From an uncultured Atopobium sp. (GTDB lineage: Bacteria; Actinomycetota; Coriobacteriia; Coriobacteriales; Atopobiaceae): DNA of 64,000 nt. A program made the position numbers and the translations under genes. Below are positions 17,364 to 25,883 of the stretch, piece after piece. Below the pieces are notes generated by a model. The model saw only the letters and a program-made list of their open reading frames with translations, was not told where the DNA came from and did no database searches. How positions within the stretch are numbered: position 1 is the stretch's first letter; the number at the start of each line of letters is the position of its first letter. The stretch lies in contig CAMUON010000006.1 of the NCBI GenBank assembly GCA_947090525.1, positions 1-64,000 on the forward strand, read 5' to 3'.

Positions 17364-17504
17364 ATGAAACGCACCTACCAACCAAATAAAAGCAAGCGTG
17401 TAAAGACACACGGCTTCCGCGCTCGTATGGCTACCAAAGCTGGTCGCCTTGTTCTTGCCCGTCGTCGCGCAAAAGGTCGTAAGCGCCTGACAGTGAGCCT
17501 TTAA
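17364..17504 (+). CDS. rpmH: Ribosomal protein bL34
   Basis: A 46-residue, Arg/Lys-rich large-subunit protein with the invariant start MKRTYQPNKSKR, then HGFRARM and a GR..L..RR.KGRK.L tail. The start is ATG 17364 with an AAGGGG ribosome-binding site. A longer reading from 17274 would include the promoter and is wrong. It is the first gene of the rpmH-rnpA-yidD-yidC array. Confidence 0.97.
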   Translation: MKRTYQPNKSKRVKTHGFRARMATKAGRLVLARRRAKGRKRLTVSL

Positions 17505-17570
17505 ACTCTCACTGTTACACAATCGATTACGCTCTAATCTTAGTTCTCAAGGATTCTAAAGGTACTACGA

Positions 17571-17906
17571 ATGAAGACGATTAAGTCAAAACAAGACTTT
17601 CATGGCGTCTTTAGCGAAGGAAAGCGCATCTCGCGCCCAACAATGCGCGTTATATACAGGCAAACACAGAGTCTAGAGCCTCGTTTAGCATTTTGTGCGC
17701 CAAAAAGATTGGGGTCTGCGCCTCTTAGAAACCGCTGTAAACGTTTACTACGTCAGGCGGTTTTTCAAGCGCCTGGGCTACTTCAGCACTATGACCTCAT
17801 TCTTTTTGCCACGCCTCGTACTCCACATCACAAATCCTATGAACTTTCATTAGATTTTCAATCGATACTACATGATATAAATACACGCTCATGTAATATG
17901 TCATAA
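17571..17906 (+). CDS. rnpA: Ribonuclease P protein component
   Basis: RnpA is the protein subunit of RNase P, which matures tRNA 5' ends. It has 111 residues, with the basic RNR motif region LGSAPLRNRCKRLLR matching the family's [A/S]V.RN..KR..R. The position after rpmH is invariant. The C-terminal end is somewhat divergent. The RNase P RNA gene was not seen in this window. Confidence 0.95.
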   Translation: MKTIKSKQDFHGVFSEGKRISRPTMRVIYRQTQSLEPRLAFCAPKRLGSAPLRNRCKRLLRQAVFQAPGLLQHYDLILFATPRTPHHKSYELSLDFQSILHDINTRSCNMS

Positions 17907-17962
17907 CACACTCTATATAATGCCATTTACCAGGTATTATATAGATGCAAAAAGGGAAGATG

Positions 17963-18310
17963 ATGAATGGCGCCAAGTTGTATAACAGTATAGATTTCAT
18001 GCCTGTATCTACGCCCGCGCCTGTGTGTAAAGCTGATAACATTTGTTCAAAAAACCAGCTCGTATCAGGTAATATACATACATCGTCAAACGCTGCTATT
18101 TTTTCGACAAGCGCTGTATATGCAATATCTTTCTATCAGCGCTTTATTTCTCCCCTTTTTGGCAGGCACTGTATTTATATCCCAACTTGCTCGGAATATG
18201 CACGTCAAGCCTTTATACGCTATGGTTTTCGAAAGGGTCTATGGTTGACGATCACGCGCATCGCGCGCTGTCATCCTTTTGCACAAGGTGGGTATGACCC
18301 TCTTTTGTAA
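17963..18310 (+). CDS. yidD: Membrane protein insertion efficiency factor YidD
   Basis: A small protein near the Sec/YidC insertion site. The core has YQRFISPLFGRHCIYIPTCSEYA..A....GF.KG..L...RI.RCHPF..GGYDP, the full family pattern. About 40 residues precede the core, more than most YidD. Possible starts are ATG 17945, 17960 and 17963; the AAAGGGAAG sequence best fits 17963. It lies 22 bp before yidC. Confidence 0.9.
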   Translation: MNGAKLYNSIDFMPVSTPAPVCKADNICSKNQLVSGNIHTSSNAAIFSTSAVYAISFYQRFISPLFGRHCIYIPTCSEYARQAFIRYGFRKGLWLTITRIARCHPFAQGGYDPLL

Positions 18311-18332
18311 ACCACTGTAATTCGGAGGAACT

Positions 18333-19094
18333 ATGTGGGATTGGTTTATTGATATTCTCACCCAGATTCTTAGCGCCCTACAGCAACTTTGCGGCGACTG
18401 GGGACTGGCTGTTATAATTCTCACCCTCGTTATACGTATTTTAATTATTCCCCTGATGAATAAATCTACGGAATCTACCGCAAAAATGCAGGTACTTCAG
18501 CCAAAGATGCAAGAAATACGAGATAAATATTCCGACGATCCTCAACGCATGAACGAGGAGCTTAAGAAGTTTTATTCAGAAAACCATTTCAACATGTTTG
18601 GTGGTTGCTTGCCTGTTGTGTTGCAAATGCCCGTGTTTTTTGGTTTATTTACTGTTGCGAGCGCCCTTCCAAAGGATGCTCACTTTTTCTCACTACTTCC
18701 AACGATTGCGGTTTCCCCTGGTGCCATGTTTAACGAGGTGGGGCTTGGAGGATCGTGGATGTACATTCTTTTAGTCGTGTCGTTTAGCGTGCTTACCTTC
18801 ATTCCTATGATTATTGGTGCCGCTGCCGATACACAAGAGCAGCGCACGCAAAAGCTCACCATGGGTGTGGTTATGGGTGTATTCATGCTCTGGATTGGAT
18901 GGACGGTACCAACAGCGGTGCTTTTGTATTACAACACATCTGGTCTCTGGCAGATTGTTCAACAGAAGCTTGTGACTGATAAGGTCATCGCTCGTGCTCG
19001 TAAAGAAGCTGAAGAGCGCCTAAAGAATGCTCCCGTTGAAGTGAATGTGGTTAGAAAAGAGAAAAAAGAGCGCCCACACAAAAAGAGTAAGTAA
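18333..19094 (+). CDS. yidC: Membrane protein insertase YidC
   Basis: YidC inserts and folds inner-membrane proteins alone or with SecYEG. The 253-residue form lacks the large periplasmic domain of Gram-negative YidC. WGLAVIILTLVIRILIIPL contains the conserved hydrophilic-groove Arg. The cytoplasmic hairpin KMQVLQPKMQEIRDKYSDDPQRM follows, and later segments (FGGCLPVVLQMPVFFGLF, WTVPTAVLLYY) complete five TM helices. The C-terminal tail is Lys/Arg-rich (KEKKERPHKKSK), typical for ribosome contact. There is no lipobox. Confidence 0.95.
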   Translation: MWDWFIDILTQILSALQQLCGDWGLAVIILTLVIRILIIPLMNKSTESTAKMQVLQPKMQEIRDKYSDDPQRMNEELKKFYSENHFNMFGGCLPVVLQMPVFFGLFTVASALPKDAHFFSLLPTIAVSPGAMFNEVGLGGSWMYILLVVSFSVLTFIPMIIGAAADTQEQRTQKLTMGVVMGVFMLWIGWTVPTAVLLYYNTSGLWQIVQQKLVTDKVIARARKEAEERLKNAPVEVNVVRKEKKERPHKKSK

Positions 19095-19096
19095 GT

Positions 19097-19128
19097 AAAA
19101 GGTGTATAGAGGGATCTATACACCTTTT
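19097..19128 (+). terminator. Hairpin terminator between yidC and jag
   Basis: A perfect 14-bp stem (19097-19110 and 19115-19128, 4-nt loop) ends in TTTT directly after the yidC stop. It probably ends or attenuates the rpmH-yidC transcript. Confidence 0.75.
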
Positions 19129-19302
19129 CTGTACGCTACTGTGTGATGTTTGGAATTATTAGACGGTTTTGATCGGTTTTTGCCCGGTTTTTAATTGGTT
19201 TTTGATTGGTTTACTAAATAGCGAGTTTTGATTGAGGCTTCCGCGCACTTTTATTTGACTCTTTGCGCACGTCTCGGTCGGCTTAGTATGTAGGAGGTTG
19301 GT

Positions 19303-20367
19303 ATGGGCAGTGAATCAAGCTTCACGCCTGAGGCATTTTCTTTTTCTGGAGATAATGGAGAGGAAAACGCGAGTTCAAGTTCCCTTTTTAGCGATACGCG
19401 TAAGTCGCTCGATGCGTTTCTTGCGCAAGAACGCGACGGGGGCTTTTTGAGTGAGATTTGTACCTGCGCAGATGATGAAAAAGAGCGTGGGTCTTCCCGC
19501 ACATCAAAAAAGAAAAAGAATGGTCGGCAGAAAAAGGCGAATGCATCAGGTTCTAGCACCTCTACTTCACCAGCTACTTCTTCCTCTTCCTGCAGCTCTC
19601 GATCTTCGCGCCGCGCACGTGATACCGAGTTTACGCAAGAGGCACGCATGTCGTTTGCGAAAAAAGACGGTGTAGCAGCTGATTTAGATGGGCTTGGTGA
19701 ATCAACTGACACGTTTGCTGCATCCTTTGATGGGGTGGGAAACGATGATGCTGTAATAGAAACCCGTGAGTCTCAGACAAGCGCTGTGCATAATCAGATT
19801 GAAGATAAAGAATACATTCCAAGCGACAATCCTATGGTGAACGCAATTCACGATCATGTAGTTGCTGGGGCTCCGCTTTCGGATGAGGAGCAAGATTTCA
19901 TCGCGCAGATTGTTATCACACACTTAAAAGCGATTCTTAGCCTCTTTGGCGAGGAAAATGCCGTTATTGATGAGTATGAAGACGATGACCACAATCTGAT
20001 TTTCGACATCTCTCAGGGTGATTTGGCAGTTTTGATTGGACGTCATGGATTTACGCTCGATGGCCTTCAAAATGTGATCAATGCGTTTGTGAGCAATGAG
20101 CTGCACTTTTACTATCCCATTATTGTGGATGTGGAGGGGTATAAAGAGCGTCGTCGTCAAAAAATTACATCGATCGCACTCTCTGCAGCTACACGTGCAC
20201 GTGAACGTCACGGGAAAGTCAGTTTAGCACCAATGAGTGCTGCTGACAGGCGTCTTGTTCACCTAACACTCATGAATGAAAAAGACATTAGCACGCATTC
20301 CGAAGGCTATGAGCCCAATCGCCGTGTGGTAGTAAGTGTGATTAAAAAGGGTAAACGCCGCTCGTAA
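19303..20367 (+). CDS. jag: RNA-binding protein Jag/KhpB (KH-R3H)
   Basis: KhpB/Jag is an RNA-binding partner of KhpA linked to cell division and elongation, usually next to yidC. Residues about 1-170 form a Ser/Glu/Lys-rich low-complexity region (SSRTSKKKKNGRQKK, SSSCSSRSSRR) in place of a recognisable Jag-N domain. The KH domain follows with ISQGDLAVLIGRHGFTLDGLQ (GxxG as GRHG). The R3H domain ends the protein (SAADRRLVHLTL...TSTHSEG-like then EPNRRVVV). At 354 residues it is long for the family. It has its own terminator downstream. Confidence 0.92.
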   Translation: MGSESSFTPEAFSFSGDNGEENASSSSLFSDTRKSLDAFLAQERDGGFLSEICTCADDEKERGSSRTSKKKKNGRQKKANASGSSTSTSPATSSSSCSSRSSRRARDTEFTQEARMSFAKKDGVAADLDGLGESTDTFAASFDGVGNDDAVIETRESQTSAVHNQIEDKEYIPSDNPMVNAIHDHVVAGAPLSDEEQDFIAQIVITHLKAILSLFGEENAVIDEYEDDDHNLIFDISQGDLAVLIGRHGFTLDGLQNVINAFVSNELHFYYPIIVDVEGYKERRRQKITSIALSAATRARERHGKVSLAPMSAADRRLVHLTLMNEKDISTHSEGYEPNRRVVVSVIKKGKRRS

Positions 20368-20472
20368 TGGCGCTCAATGCTCCTACGTTCATGTTTGCCT
20401 CGTTTACGCACTCGTAGCAAGCACTGAATATATAGGGCATATAGAAGCTTTACGCAGATATATACGTTATGT

Positions 20473-20502
20473 AAGAAGGGGAATACACTCCCCTTCTTTT
20501 TT
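20473..20502 (+). terminator. Terminator after jag
   Basis: A 9-bp perfect stem AAGAAGGGG/CCCCTTCTT (20473-20481, 20490-20498) runs directly into TTTT. Confidence 0.85.
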
Positions 20503-20639
20503 ATTTATACTTTTATATAGATACGAGGATGAATCGTTATTCTATGTAGACGCATGCGTTATATATCAATCCGTCGAGATTGATATAAATGCATACACAT
20601 ATTTAGAAATGCATAAAGACCAAGAAGAGGAATGTGGGT

Positions 20640-21470
20640 ATGGCCGATACAAAAGCCATGGATGAGAAGGTTATTCGGGATGCTTTCAGCGCTCCTGAAG
20701 AAGATGATAGGCATGATGAGCTGCGCGAGCAGTTTGGAGAAGAGCTTACACGCGTGATTCATGCGTACGGAATAGAACTATCGGCGCGAGCGCTCTCACT
20801 TTGTGCATCTCATTATATAGAGCTTTGCGAGGCGAATAAAACAACGAACCTCACGCGCATTACAAGTCTTCACGAAGCGTGTGTTCTGCATTACCTGGAC
20901 TCTCTCTTGCTGCTTCCCGTATGGGAGAAGTATAAATATTTGTGCGAGCAGCCGCAAACTGCGTCCACGGATGCATGGGGGCTTGATATGGGGAGTGGTG
21001 CAGGATTTCCCGGCATTCCCCTATCATATGCACTGACAAAAAATTTTATTCTATGTGATTCTGTCAATAAAAAGGTCGCTTTTTTGGAGCGATTCGTTGC
21101 GCAATATGGGCTCGCGCAGCAGATTCATGCTATTCACGCAAGGCTCGAGGAGTTGCCTGATATGGAGCATCCTGCCTTTAACCTGATTGTTGCTCGCGCG
21201 GTAAGTAATCTTGGCGTGCTTATTGAATATGCAACTCCCCTATTGCAGCCGCACGGTTTGTTAATTTGTTCTAAAGCGCACCTGCAATCGCCTGAAATTG
21301 AGCAAAGTAAACGCGCAGCTCGCATCTGTGGTTTATCGTATGTTTCACGTGAAACATTTGAACTGCCTGAATCGATGGGGCACAGAGAGCTTGTGGTGTT
21401 TCAAAAAACAGGAACCGCTCGCATAAAACTTCCGCGAAAAATCGGTGATGCACTTCATAAACCGTTATAA
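20640..21470 (+). CDS. rsmG: 16S rRNA (guanine-527-N7) methyltransferase RsmG
   Basis: RsmG methylates G527 of 16S rRNA using SAM; loss gives low-level streptomycin resistance in other bacteria. The SAM site is LDMGSGAGFPGIPLSYAL. Upstream KTTNLTRIT and HYLDSLLLLP match the family (N.TaI....e....h..DSl). ARAVSNLGVLIEYA and RELVVFQK follow. I chose ATG 20640, which sits 9 nt after GAAGAGG; a GTG at 20634 is too close to it. About 25 extra N-terminal residues are present. A perfect parS lies inside the gene. Confidence 0.93.
   Translation: MADTKAMDEKVIRDAFSAPEEDDRHDELREQFGEELTRVIHAYGIELSARALSLCASHYIELCEANKTTNLTRITSLHEACVLHYLDSLLLLPVWEKYKYLCEQPQTASTDAWGLDMGSGAGFPGIPLSYALTKNFILCDSVNKKVAFLERFVAQYGLAQQIHAIHARLEELPDMEHPAFNLIVARAVSNLGVLIEYATPLLQPHGLLICSKAHLQSPEIEQSKRAARICGLSYVSRETFELPESMGHRELVVFQKTGTARIKLPRKIGDALHKPL
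21341..21356. promoter_or_regulatory. parS centromere site (within rsmG)
   Basis: A perfect 16-bp palindrome TGTTTCACGTGAAACA, identical to the canonical bacterial ParB-binding site. Confidence 0.95.
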
Positions 21471-21472
21471 TA

Positions 21473-21488
21473 TGTTTCACGTGAAACA
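21473..21488. promoter_or_regulatory. parS centromere site (rsmG-parA spacer)
   Basis: A second perfect TGTTTCACGTGAAACA, 20 bp before the parA start and 132 bp from the first copy. It may also autoregulate parAB. Confidence 0.95.
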
Positions 21489-21507
21489 TTGGTGACTGGG
21501 AGTTTAG

Positions 21508-22296
21508 ATGCAAGACGAACAAGACAAAAAGTACAAGGGGCATATTATTCCTATCATCAACCAAAAAGGTGGTGTGGGAAAGTCGACAACGGCGATAAAT
21601 TTAGCGTCTTGTTTGGCTGAAAGTAAGAAACGTATCCTTGTGATTGATCTTGATCCACAGGGAAATACAAGCTCAGGTTTTGGTATCGACAAAACAAAGC
21701 TCGAAAAAGATATCTATAATGCGCTTCTCGAAGATGCACCGCTTGAAGACATGATTCTTGAGACTCCCCAGAAAAATGTATGGGTTATTCCCGCAACCAT
21801 TCAGCTAGCAGGTGCTGAGATTGAACTCGTCTCCTCGATTGCGCGAGAAAGTATCCTAAAGCGCTTGCTCGAACCGATACGATATCGATACGATTTTATT
21901 TTCATCGACTGTCCCCCATCGCTCGGTTTGCTCACCATAAATGCGTTGGTAGCTGCAGAAAGTTTGATTATTCCGATTCAATGCGAATTTTATGCTCTTG
22001 AGGGTGTTACAAAACTCATTGAGTCCATGAAAATGATTCATTCGAAATTGAATCCGACGCTTGATGTATTTGGTGTAGTGATGACAATGTACGATCCACG
22101 CACAACGCTTTCTAAACAAGTGGTGGAAGAGGTACGGAAATATTTTGGTACAAAAGTATTCAAAACGGTTATTCCCCGGAGTGTAAAACTTTCGGAAGCT
22201 CCTAGCCATGGGCTTCCCATCAATCTTTACGCGCGATTTAGTAAGGGGTCGCTCGCATACCTCAAATTAGCAAAGGAAGTGAGTCGTCGTGGCTAA
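21508..22296 (+). CDS. parA: Chromosome-partitioning ATPase ParA (Soj)
   Basis: ParA is a Walker-type ATPase that drives origin segregation with ParB-parS. The deviant Walker A is INQKGGVGKSTTAINLA with the signature Lys, and Walker A' is VIDLDPQGNTSSGFG. Walker B is FIFIDCPPSLGLLTINAL. The 262-residue size is normal for a chromosomal ParA without an N-terminal DNA-binding domain. It overlaps parB by 8 bp. Confidence 0.96.
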   Translation: MQDEQDKKYKGHIIPIINQKGGVGKSTTAINLASCLAESKKRILVIDLDPQGNTSSGFGIDKTKLEKDIYNALLEDAPLEDMILETPQKNVWVIPATIQLAGAEIELVSSIARESILKRLLEPIRYRYDFIFIDCPPSLGLLTINALVAAESLIIPIQCEFYALEGVTKLIESMKMIHSKLNPTLDVFGVVMTMYDPRTTLSKQVVEEVRKYFGTKVFKTVIPRSVKLSEAPSHGLPINLYARFSKGSLAYLKLAKEVSRRG

Positions 22297-23149
22297 AAAA
22301 ACCGGATTGGGACGCGGACTCGAGTCGCTCCTTGGCACAAGCGATCAGGAAGTGGGGGAGAGCGCTTCTACAAAAACGCTTCCTCTTTCCAGCATTCACG
22401 TCAACAAGAGTCAGCCGCGCAAGCATTTTGATGCGGGAAAAATTGATGAACTCTGCGATTCAATCAAACAAAACGGCGTACTACAGCCCATTCTTGTAAG
22501 AAAAAAAGGTGCATCATATGAAATTGTGGCGGGGGAGCGACGCTTTCAAGCTGCAAAAAAGGCGGGATTGAAAGAAATTCCTGCTGTCGTAAAAGATATC
22601 ACGGACGATGAGGTGCTAAAACTCGCGTTGATTGAAAACTTGCAGCGCGCAGATCTTAACCCTCTTGAAGAAGCGCTTGCGTATCGAACGCTATTGAAGC
22701 AGCATAAATTGACGCAAGAACAACTCAGTCACATGCTTTCTAAGTCACGCTCTGCAATAAGCAACTCCATGCGCCTCTTAGAGCTTACGGATGATGTGCA
22801 AAAGTTTGTGATCGATGGGCTCTTGAGTGCAGGACATGCACGCGCTCTTCTTGGTGTGACTGATCCTGAGGCTCAAATTAAGCTCGCACAAAAAGTAATT
22901 GACGAGCATCTCTCAGTACGTGAGACAGAAAAGCTTGCACCGCTCTTTCTTGGCGCAACGCTCGAAAAAAAGCCAAAAAAGGTCATGCCACAAGAATATA
23001 AACGTGCATGTCACCAGATGCAGCTTATTCTTAAGACGCGCGTGCGGATCAAAGAAGGAAAGAAAAAGAATATCGAGATTGAGTTTAGCGACATGAAAGA
23101 CCTGGCACGTATCCTCGACGCACTACAAACGATACGCTCGCACGAGTAG
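22289..23149 (+). CDS. parB: Chromosome-partitioning protein ParB (Spo0J)
   Basis: ParB binds parS and spreads as a CTP-dependent clamp. The N terminus MAKKTGLGRGLESLLG carries the short basic/hydrophobic ParA-contacting segment. The CTPase fold has SIHVNKSQPRKHFD, ...GVLQPILVR and the GERR box VAGERRFQAAKKAGL with ENLQRADLNPLEEA. The KorB-type helix-turn-helix includes LTQEQLSHMLSKSRSAISNSMRLL, here split between helices. The 286-residue length is normal. Its start overlaps the parA end, so the two are coupled. Confidence 0.96.
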   Translation: MAKKTGLGRGLESLLGTSDQEVGESASTKTLPLSSIHVNKSQPRKHFDAGKIDELCDSIKQNGVLQPILVRKKGASYEIVAGERRFQAAKKAGLKEIPAVVKDITDDEVLKLALIENLQRADLNPLEEALAYRTLLKQHKLTQEQLSHMLSKSRSAISNSMRLLELTDDVQKFVIDGLLSAGHARALLGVTDPEAQIKLAQKVIDEHLSVRETEKLAPLFLGATLEKKPKKVMPQEYKRACHQMQLILKTRVRIKEGKKKNIEIEFSDMKDLARILDALQTIRSHE

Positions 23150-23314
23150 CTGTTGAATGTTTGTCTAGCGTAATTTTAGCTTTTGTGTGAGAGATTTGTA
23201 TTTTTATATGAGCTCCCCAAAAGTGGAAAATGATGTATACTTGATATGTGTACTAACACAATATTTTGACATGTATGGGCTATGTGGGCACGTGAAGCAT
23301 GTTAGAGTAAGTAG

Positions 23315-23340
23315 AAACCCGTGGTAACCCACGGGTTTTT
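23315..23340. terminator. Bidirectional terminator between parB and rlmN
   Basis: A 10-bp stem AAACCCGTGG/CCACGGGTTT (23315-23324, 23329-23338) has T on the plus side. It lies in the 318-bp spacer between the convergent genes. Nothing else is visible in that spacer. Confidence 0.75.
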
Positions 23341-23467
23341 GCATATCTAAGAGAGTTTTTAATGCATTTGTCTGCTGACTTGATCGCCTGTTTGCCGATT
23401 TGCCCGCGCGCATGACCCCTGATGACGTAAGCTTTATCGCGCTGCTGTGCCACGCAGTTATTTTGCA

Positions 23468-24724
23468 TTAGAGCGAGAGGCGTTTAAGCTTTTGTTTTAG
23501 CGTTTTTTCCTTTAACTGACCACAGGCCGCATCAATATCTGCGCCCCGAGATTTACGTATAGTCGCTTCAACGCCAACAGATCGCAAACGCTCAACAAAA
23601 TGTCGGGCACAGGCTTCGGACGTGGGCTCGAAGGGGGAGTCGTCTATTTTGTTCAACTGAATCAAATTCACATGAGCAAGTGTGCCCGCACAAAAATCAC
23701 AGAGCGCCTGCAACTCTTCAGGCGTGTCGTTGATGCCCTTTATCAGCGCATATTCATAGCTGGGTCTGCGATTGGTATTTGCAGTATAGGTTTGCAGCGC
23801 TTCGTGAAGTGCGAGAAGCGAAAAGCGCTTGACGCCCGGCATAAGATAATCTCTTGTTTTTTGCACAGCGGAGTGTAGAGAAACAGCCAAAGTAAATTGC
23901 TCTTTCTCATGCGAAAACTTTATGATATTTGGAATGATACCGCAGGTAGAGATGGTTAAATGGCGCGCGCCGATGCCAAGCCCTTCTGGAGAATTAAAGC
24001 GCGTGAGCGCGCTCACACTGTTTTTGTAATTTGCAAGTGGCTCGCCTTGGCCCATGAGCACGATTGAAGAAATGCGCATCTTAAAATCGTCGCGCACGCA
24101 AAGTGCTTGTTCATATATTTCATTGTCACTGAGAGAGCGGGTGAGCCCGCCTCTTCCTGTAGCGCAAAACACACATCCTATAGCGCAGCCCGCTTGCGTA
24201 GAAACACACACGCTGAGCTTGTCTTTTGTAGGCATCCCCACACACTCAGTGATCGTTTTGTCCGGGAAACGCACAAGGTATTTGCGACTTCCGTCGCGAG
24301 AAACTTGTTTGTCGATAATTTCGATGCTTGTTTGTACAAAACGCTTAGCAAGTTCTGTTCTCAGTGCTTGCGGTAGATTTGTCATCTCATCAAAGGAGCG
24401 AACATTCTTTTGCCACAGCCACTCCTCAATTTGTTTCACGCGAAACATAGGTTGATGTAGTTCGTGGAGCGCCTGTTTGAGCTGGTCAGTTGTGATATCA
24501 AGGCGCTTTGTTGTCTCTTTATCTTTTGCCTCTTCATGCGTACATAAACACTGGTGCGCAGCCTCTTTTGCGAGCTTCTTCGCATCTGTTGCTATCTTTG
24601 CATGCAGTGTTTCTGCAGCTTCTGGTGTCGCGCAAACACATGATGTGTCAGAAGCTTCTGGTGTCGCGCAAACCTGAGGATTTGCTTGCTCGTACGTATT
24701 CGTCTGACCGTTTAATTTACACAT
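23468..24724 (-). CDS. rlmN: 23S rRNA/tRNA adenosine-C2 methyltransferase RlmN with N-terminal extension
   Basis: RlmN is a radical-SAM enzyme that methylates A2503 of 23S rRNA and A37 of some tRNAs. The cluster motif is CAIGCVFC within CVSTQAGCAIGCVFCATGRGG (here shown in parts), and VLMGQGEPLANY and LIQLNKIDDSPFEP follow. A C-terminal AACGQL gives the conserved methyl-carrying Cys. The family core begins about residue 75 (LDITTDQLKQALHELHQPMFR). The first about 70 residues are Cys/Ala/Thr-rich and include a duplicated VCATPEA segment. With only ATG 24724 available upstream of the core, the extension may be real or the start may be a later GTG/TTG. A near-parS lies in its 5' part. Confidence 0.9.
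   Translation of the reverse strand: MCKLNGQTNTYEQANPQVCATPEASDTSCVCATPEAAETLHAKIATDAKKLAKEAAHQCLCTHEEAKDKETTKRLDITTDQLKQALHELHQPMFRVKQIEEWLWQKNVRSFDEMTNLPQALRTELAKRFVQTSIEIIDKQVSRDGSRKYLVRFPDKTITECVGMPTKDKLSVCVSTQAGCAIGCVFCATGRGGLTRSLSDNEIYEQALCVRDDFKMRISSIVLMGQGEPLANYKNSVSALTRFNSPEGLGIGARHLTISTCGIIPNIIKFSHEKEQFTLAVSLHSAVQKTRDYLMPGVKRFSLLALHEALQTYTANTNRRPSYEYALIKGINDTPEELQALCDFCAGTLAHVNLIQLNKIDDSPFEPTSEACARHFVERLRSVGVEATIRKSRGADIDAACGQLKEKTLKQKLKRLSL
24432..24447. promoter_or_regulatory. Near-consensus parS within rlmN
   Basis: TGTTTCACGCGAAACA has one mismatch from the canonical parS. It lies 3 kb from the two perfect copies, and ParB tolerates this change in other species. Confidence 0.6.
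24617..24673. repeat. 21-bp direct repeat in the rlmN 5' region
   Basis: Identical 21-bp units at 24617-24637 and 24653-24673, starting 36 bp apart, encode the duplicated VCATPEA segment in the RlmN extension. The 36-bp unit keeps frame. Confidence 0.85.
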
Positions 24725-24873
24725 ATGGAAAACATTGCCTCTCTCAACCGCAAAATGAGGTATTCTTTTATCACTAGACTACACCGACTTAGATGCTGCG
24801 TATACACAGGTATTCGACTGCATCACGGTACGTAGAGAGTTTAGCGTATATGTTGAAGGATAAGGAGAGCCTC

Positions 24874-25833
24874 ATGCAGAAAGCGGACATTACACATTAT
24901 TCCATTGCTGTTTTGGCAGGTGGTTGGTCTGATGAGGCTGAAATTTCCCTGCAGTCGGGGGGCGAGTGCCTGCGTGCGCTTAAGCAGGCGGGGTTCTCGA
25001 AAGTTGAACTGTTTGATATAAAAAATTTAGATTTTATTCAGCGTTTGCAGCAGCATGAGTTTGATGTTGCATTTGTGGCCCTTCATGGTAAATATGGAGA
25101 AGATGGCTGTATCCAGGGTTTACTCGAGATTTTGCATATTCCGTATACGGGATCAGGCGTGTTGGCAGCGGCACTTGGCATGTCGAAAGATATGGCGAAG
25201 CTTGCGTTTGAACACGCGCATATTCCAACGCCTAAGGATGTATGTGTGCACGCAAGCGATGCTATCGACGATGCGCTGGTAGATTCGATTTGTTCAAAAC
25301 TTTCGCTTCCCGTGTTTGTAAAGCCAAGCAATAACGGTTCGAGCTTTGGTATTACGCGTGTGGTTGAGCCTTCCGAACTGCCAGCGGCTCTTCACAAAGC
25401 GCTCGAAGTGTCTTCTTCTGCTCTTGTGGAGGAAGAGATCAGAGGTACCGAAATCACGGTGCCAGTACTTGGCAATGAACACGCACACGCGCTTCCCATT
25501 GTAGAAATTCGTTTTGACAGTGATTTTTATGACATTTCGGCAAAAGCTGAGCCAGCGGCGCTTCACCACGTAATACCTGCGGAATTGCCAAAAGATGTAT
25601 ATACCCGTGCGCAAGAGCTTGCGGTGCGCGCGCACCAAGCGCTTGGCTGCCGCGGCGTTTCTCGAAGCGATTTCATTGTTACGCCAGAAGGCGTGCCTTA
25701 CATTCTTGAGACGAACATTATCCCCGGCATGACTGAGCGTAGTCTCATTCCGGATGCCGCGCGCCACGCCGGTGTGGAATTTCCGGAGCTATGCTTGGGA
25801 CTTGTGGAAAACGCGCTGGAGGAGAGGGCGTAA
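24874..25833 (+). CDS. ddl: D-alanine--D-alanine ligase
   Basis: Ddl is an ATP-grasp enzyme that makes D-Ala-D-Ala for peptidoglycan. The start of the core, SIAVLAGGWSDEAEISLQSG, corresponds to the family's V..GG.S.E..vS..SG. It continues with ALHGKYGEDGCIQGLLE, PYTGSGVLAAALGMSKD, FVKPSNNGSSFGITRV and LETNIIPGMTERSLIP. The residue after NNGSS is F, and the omega loop FYDISAKA suits a D-Ala-specific enzyme. I chose ATG 24874, preceded by AAGGAGAG, giving 319 residues. An ATG at 24793 would add 27 residues without family support. Confidence 0.94.
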   Translation: MQKADITHYSIAVLAGGWSDEAEISLQSGGECLRALKQAGFSKVELFDIKNLDFIQRLQQHEFDVAFVALHGKYGEDGCIQGLLEILHIPYTGSGVLAAALGMSKDMAKLAFEHAHIPTPKDVCVHASDAIDDALVDSICSKLSLPVFVKPSNNGSSFGITRVVEPSELPAALHKALEVSSSALVEEEIRGTEITVPVLGNEHAHALPIVEIRFDSDFYDISAKAEPAALHHVIPAELPKDVYTRAQELAVRAHQALGCRGVSRSDFIVTPEGVPYILETNIIPGMTERSLIPDAARHAGVEFPELCLGLVENALEERA

Positions 25834-25883
25834 CGTGTGCGCCTTCGCACGTGGCGGTATGAGTTTTGCGTAAAGAGATATTT

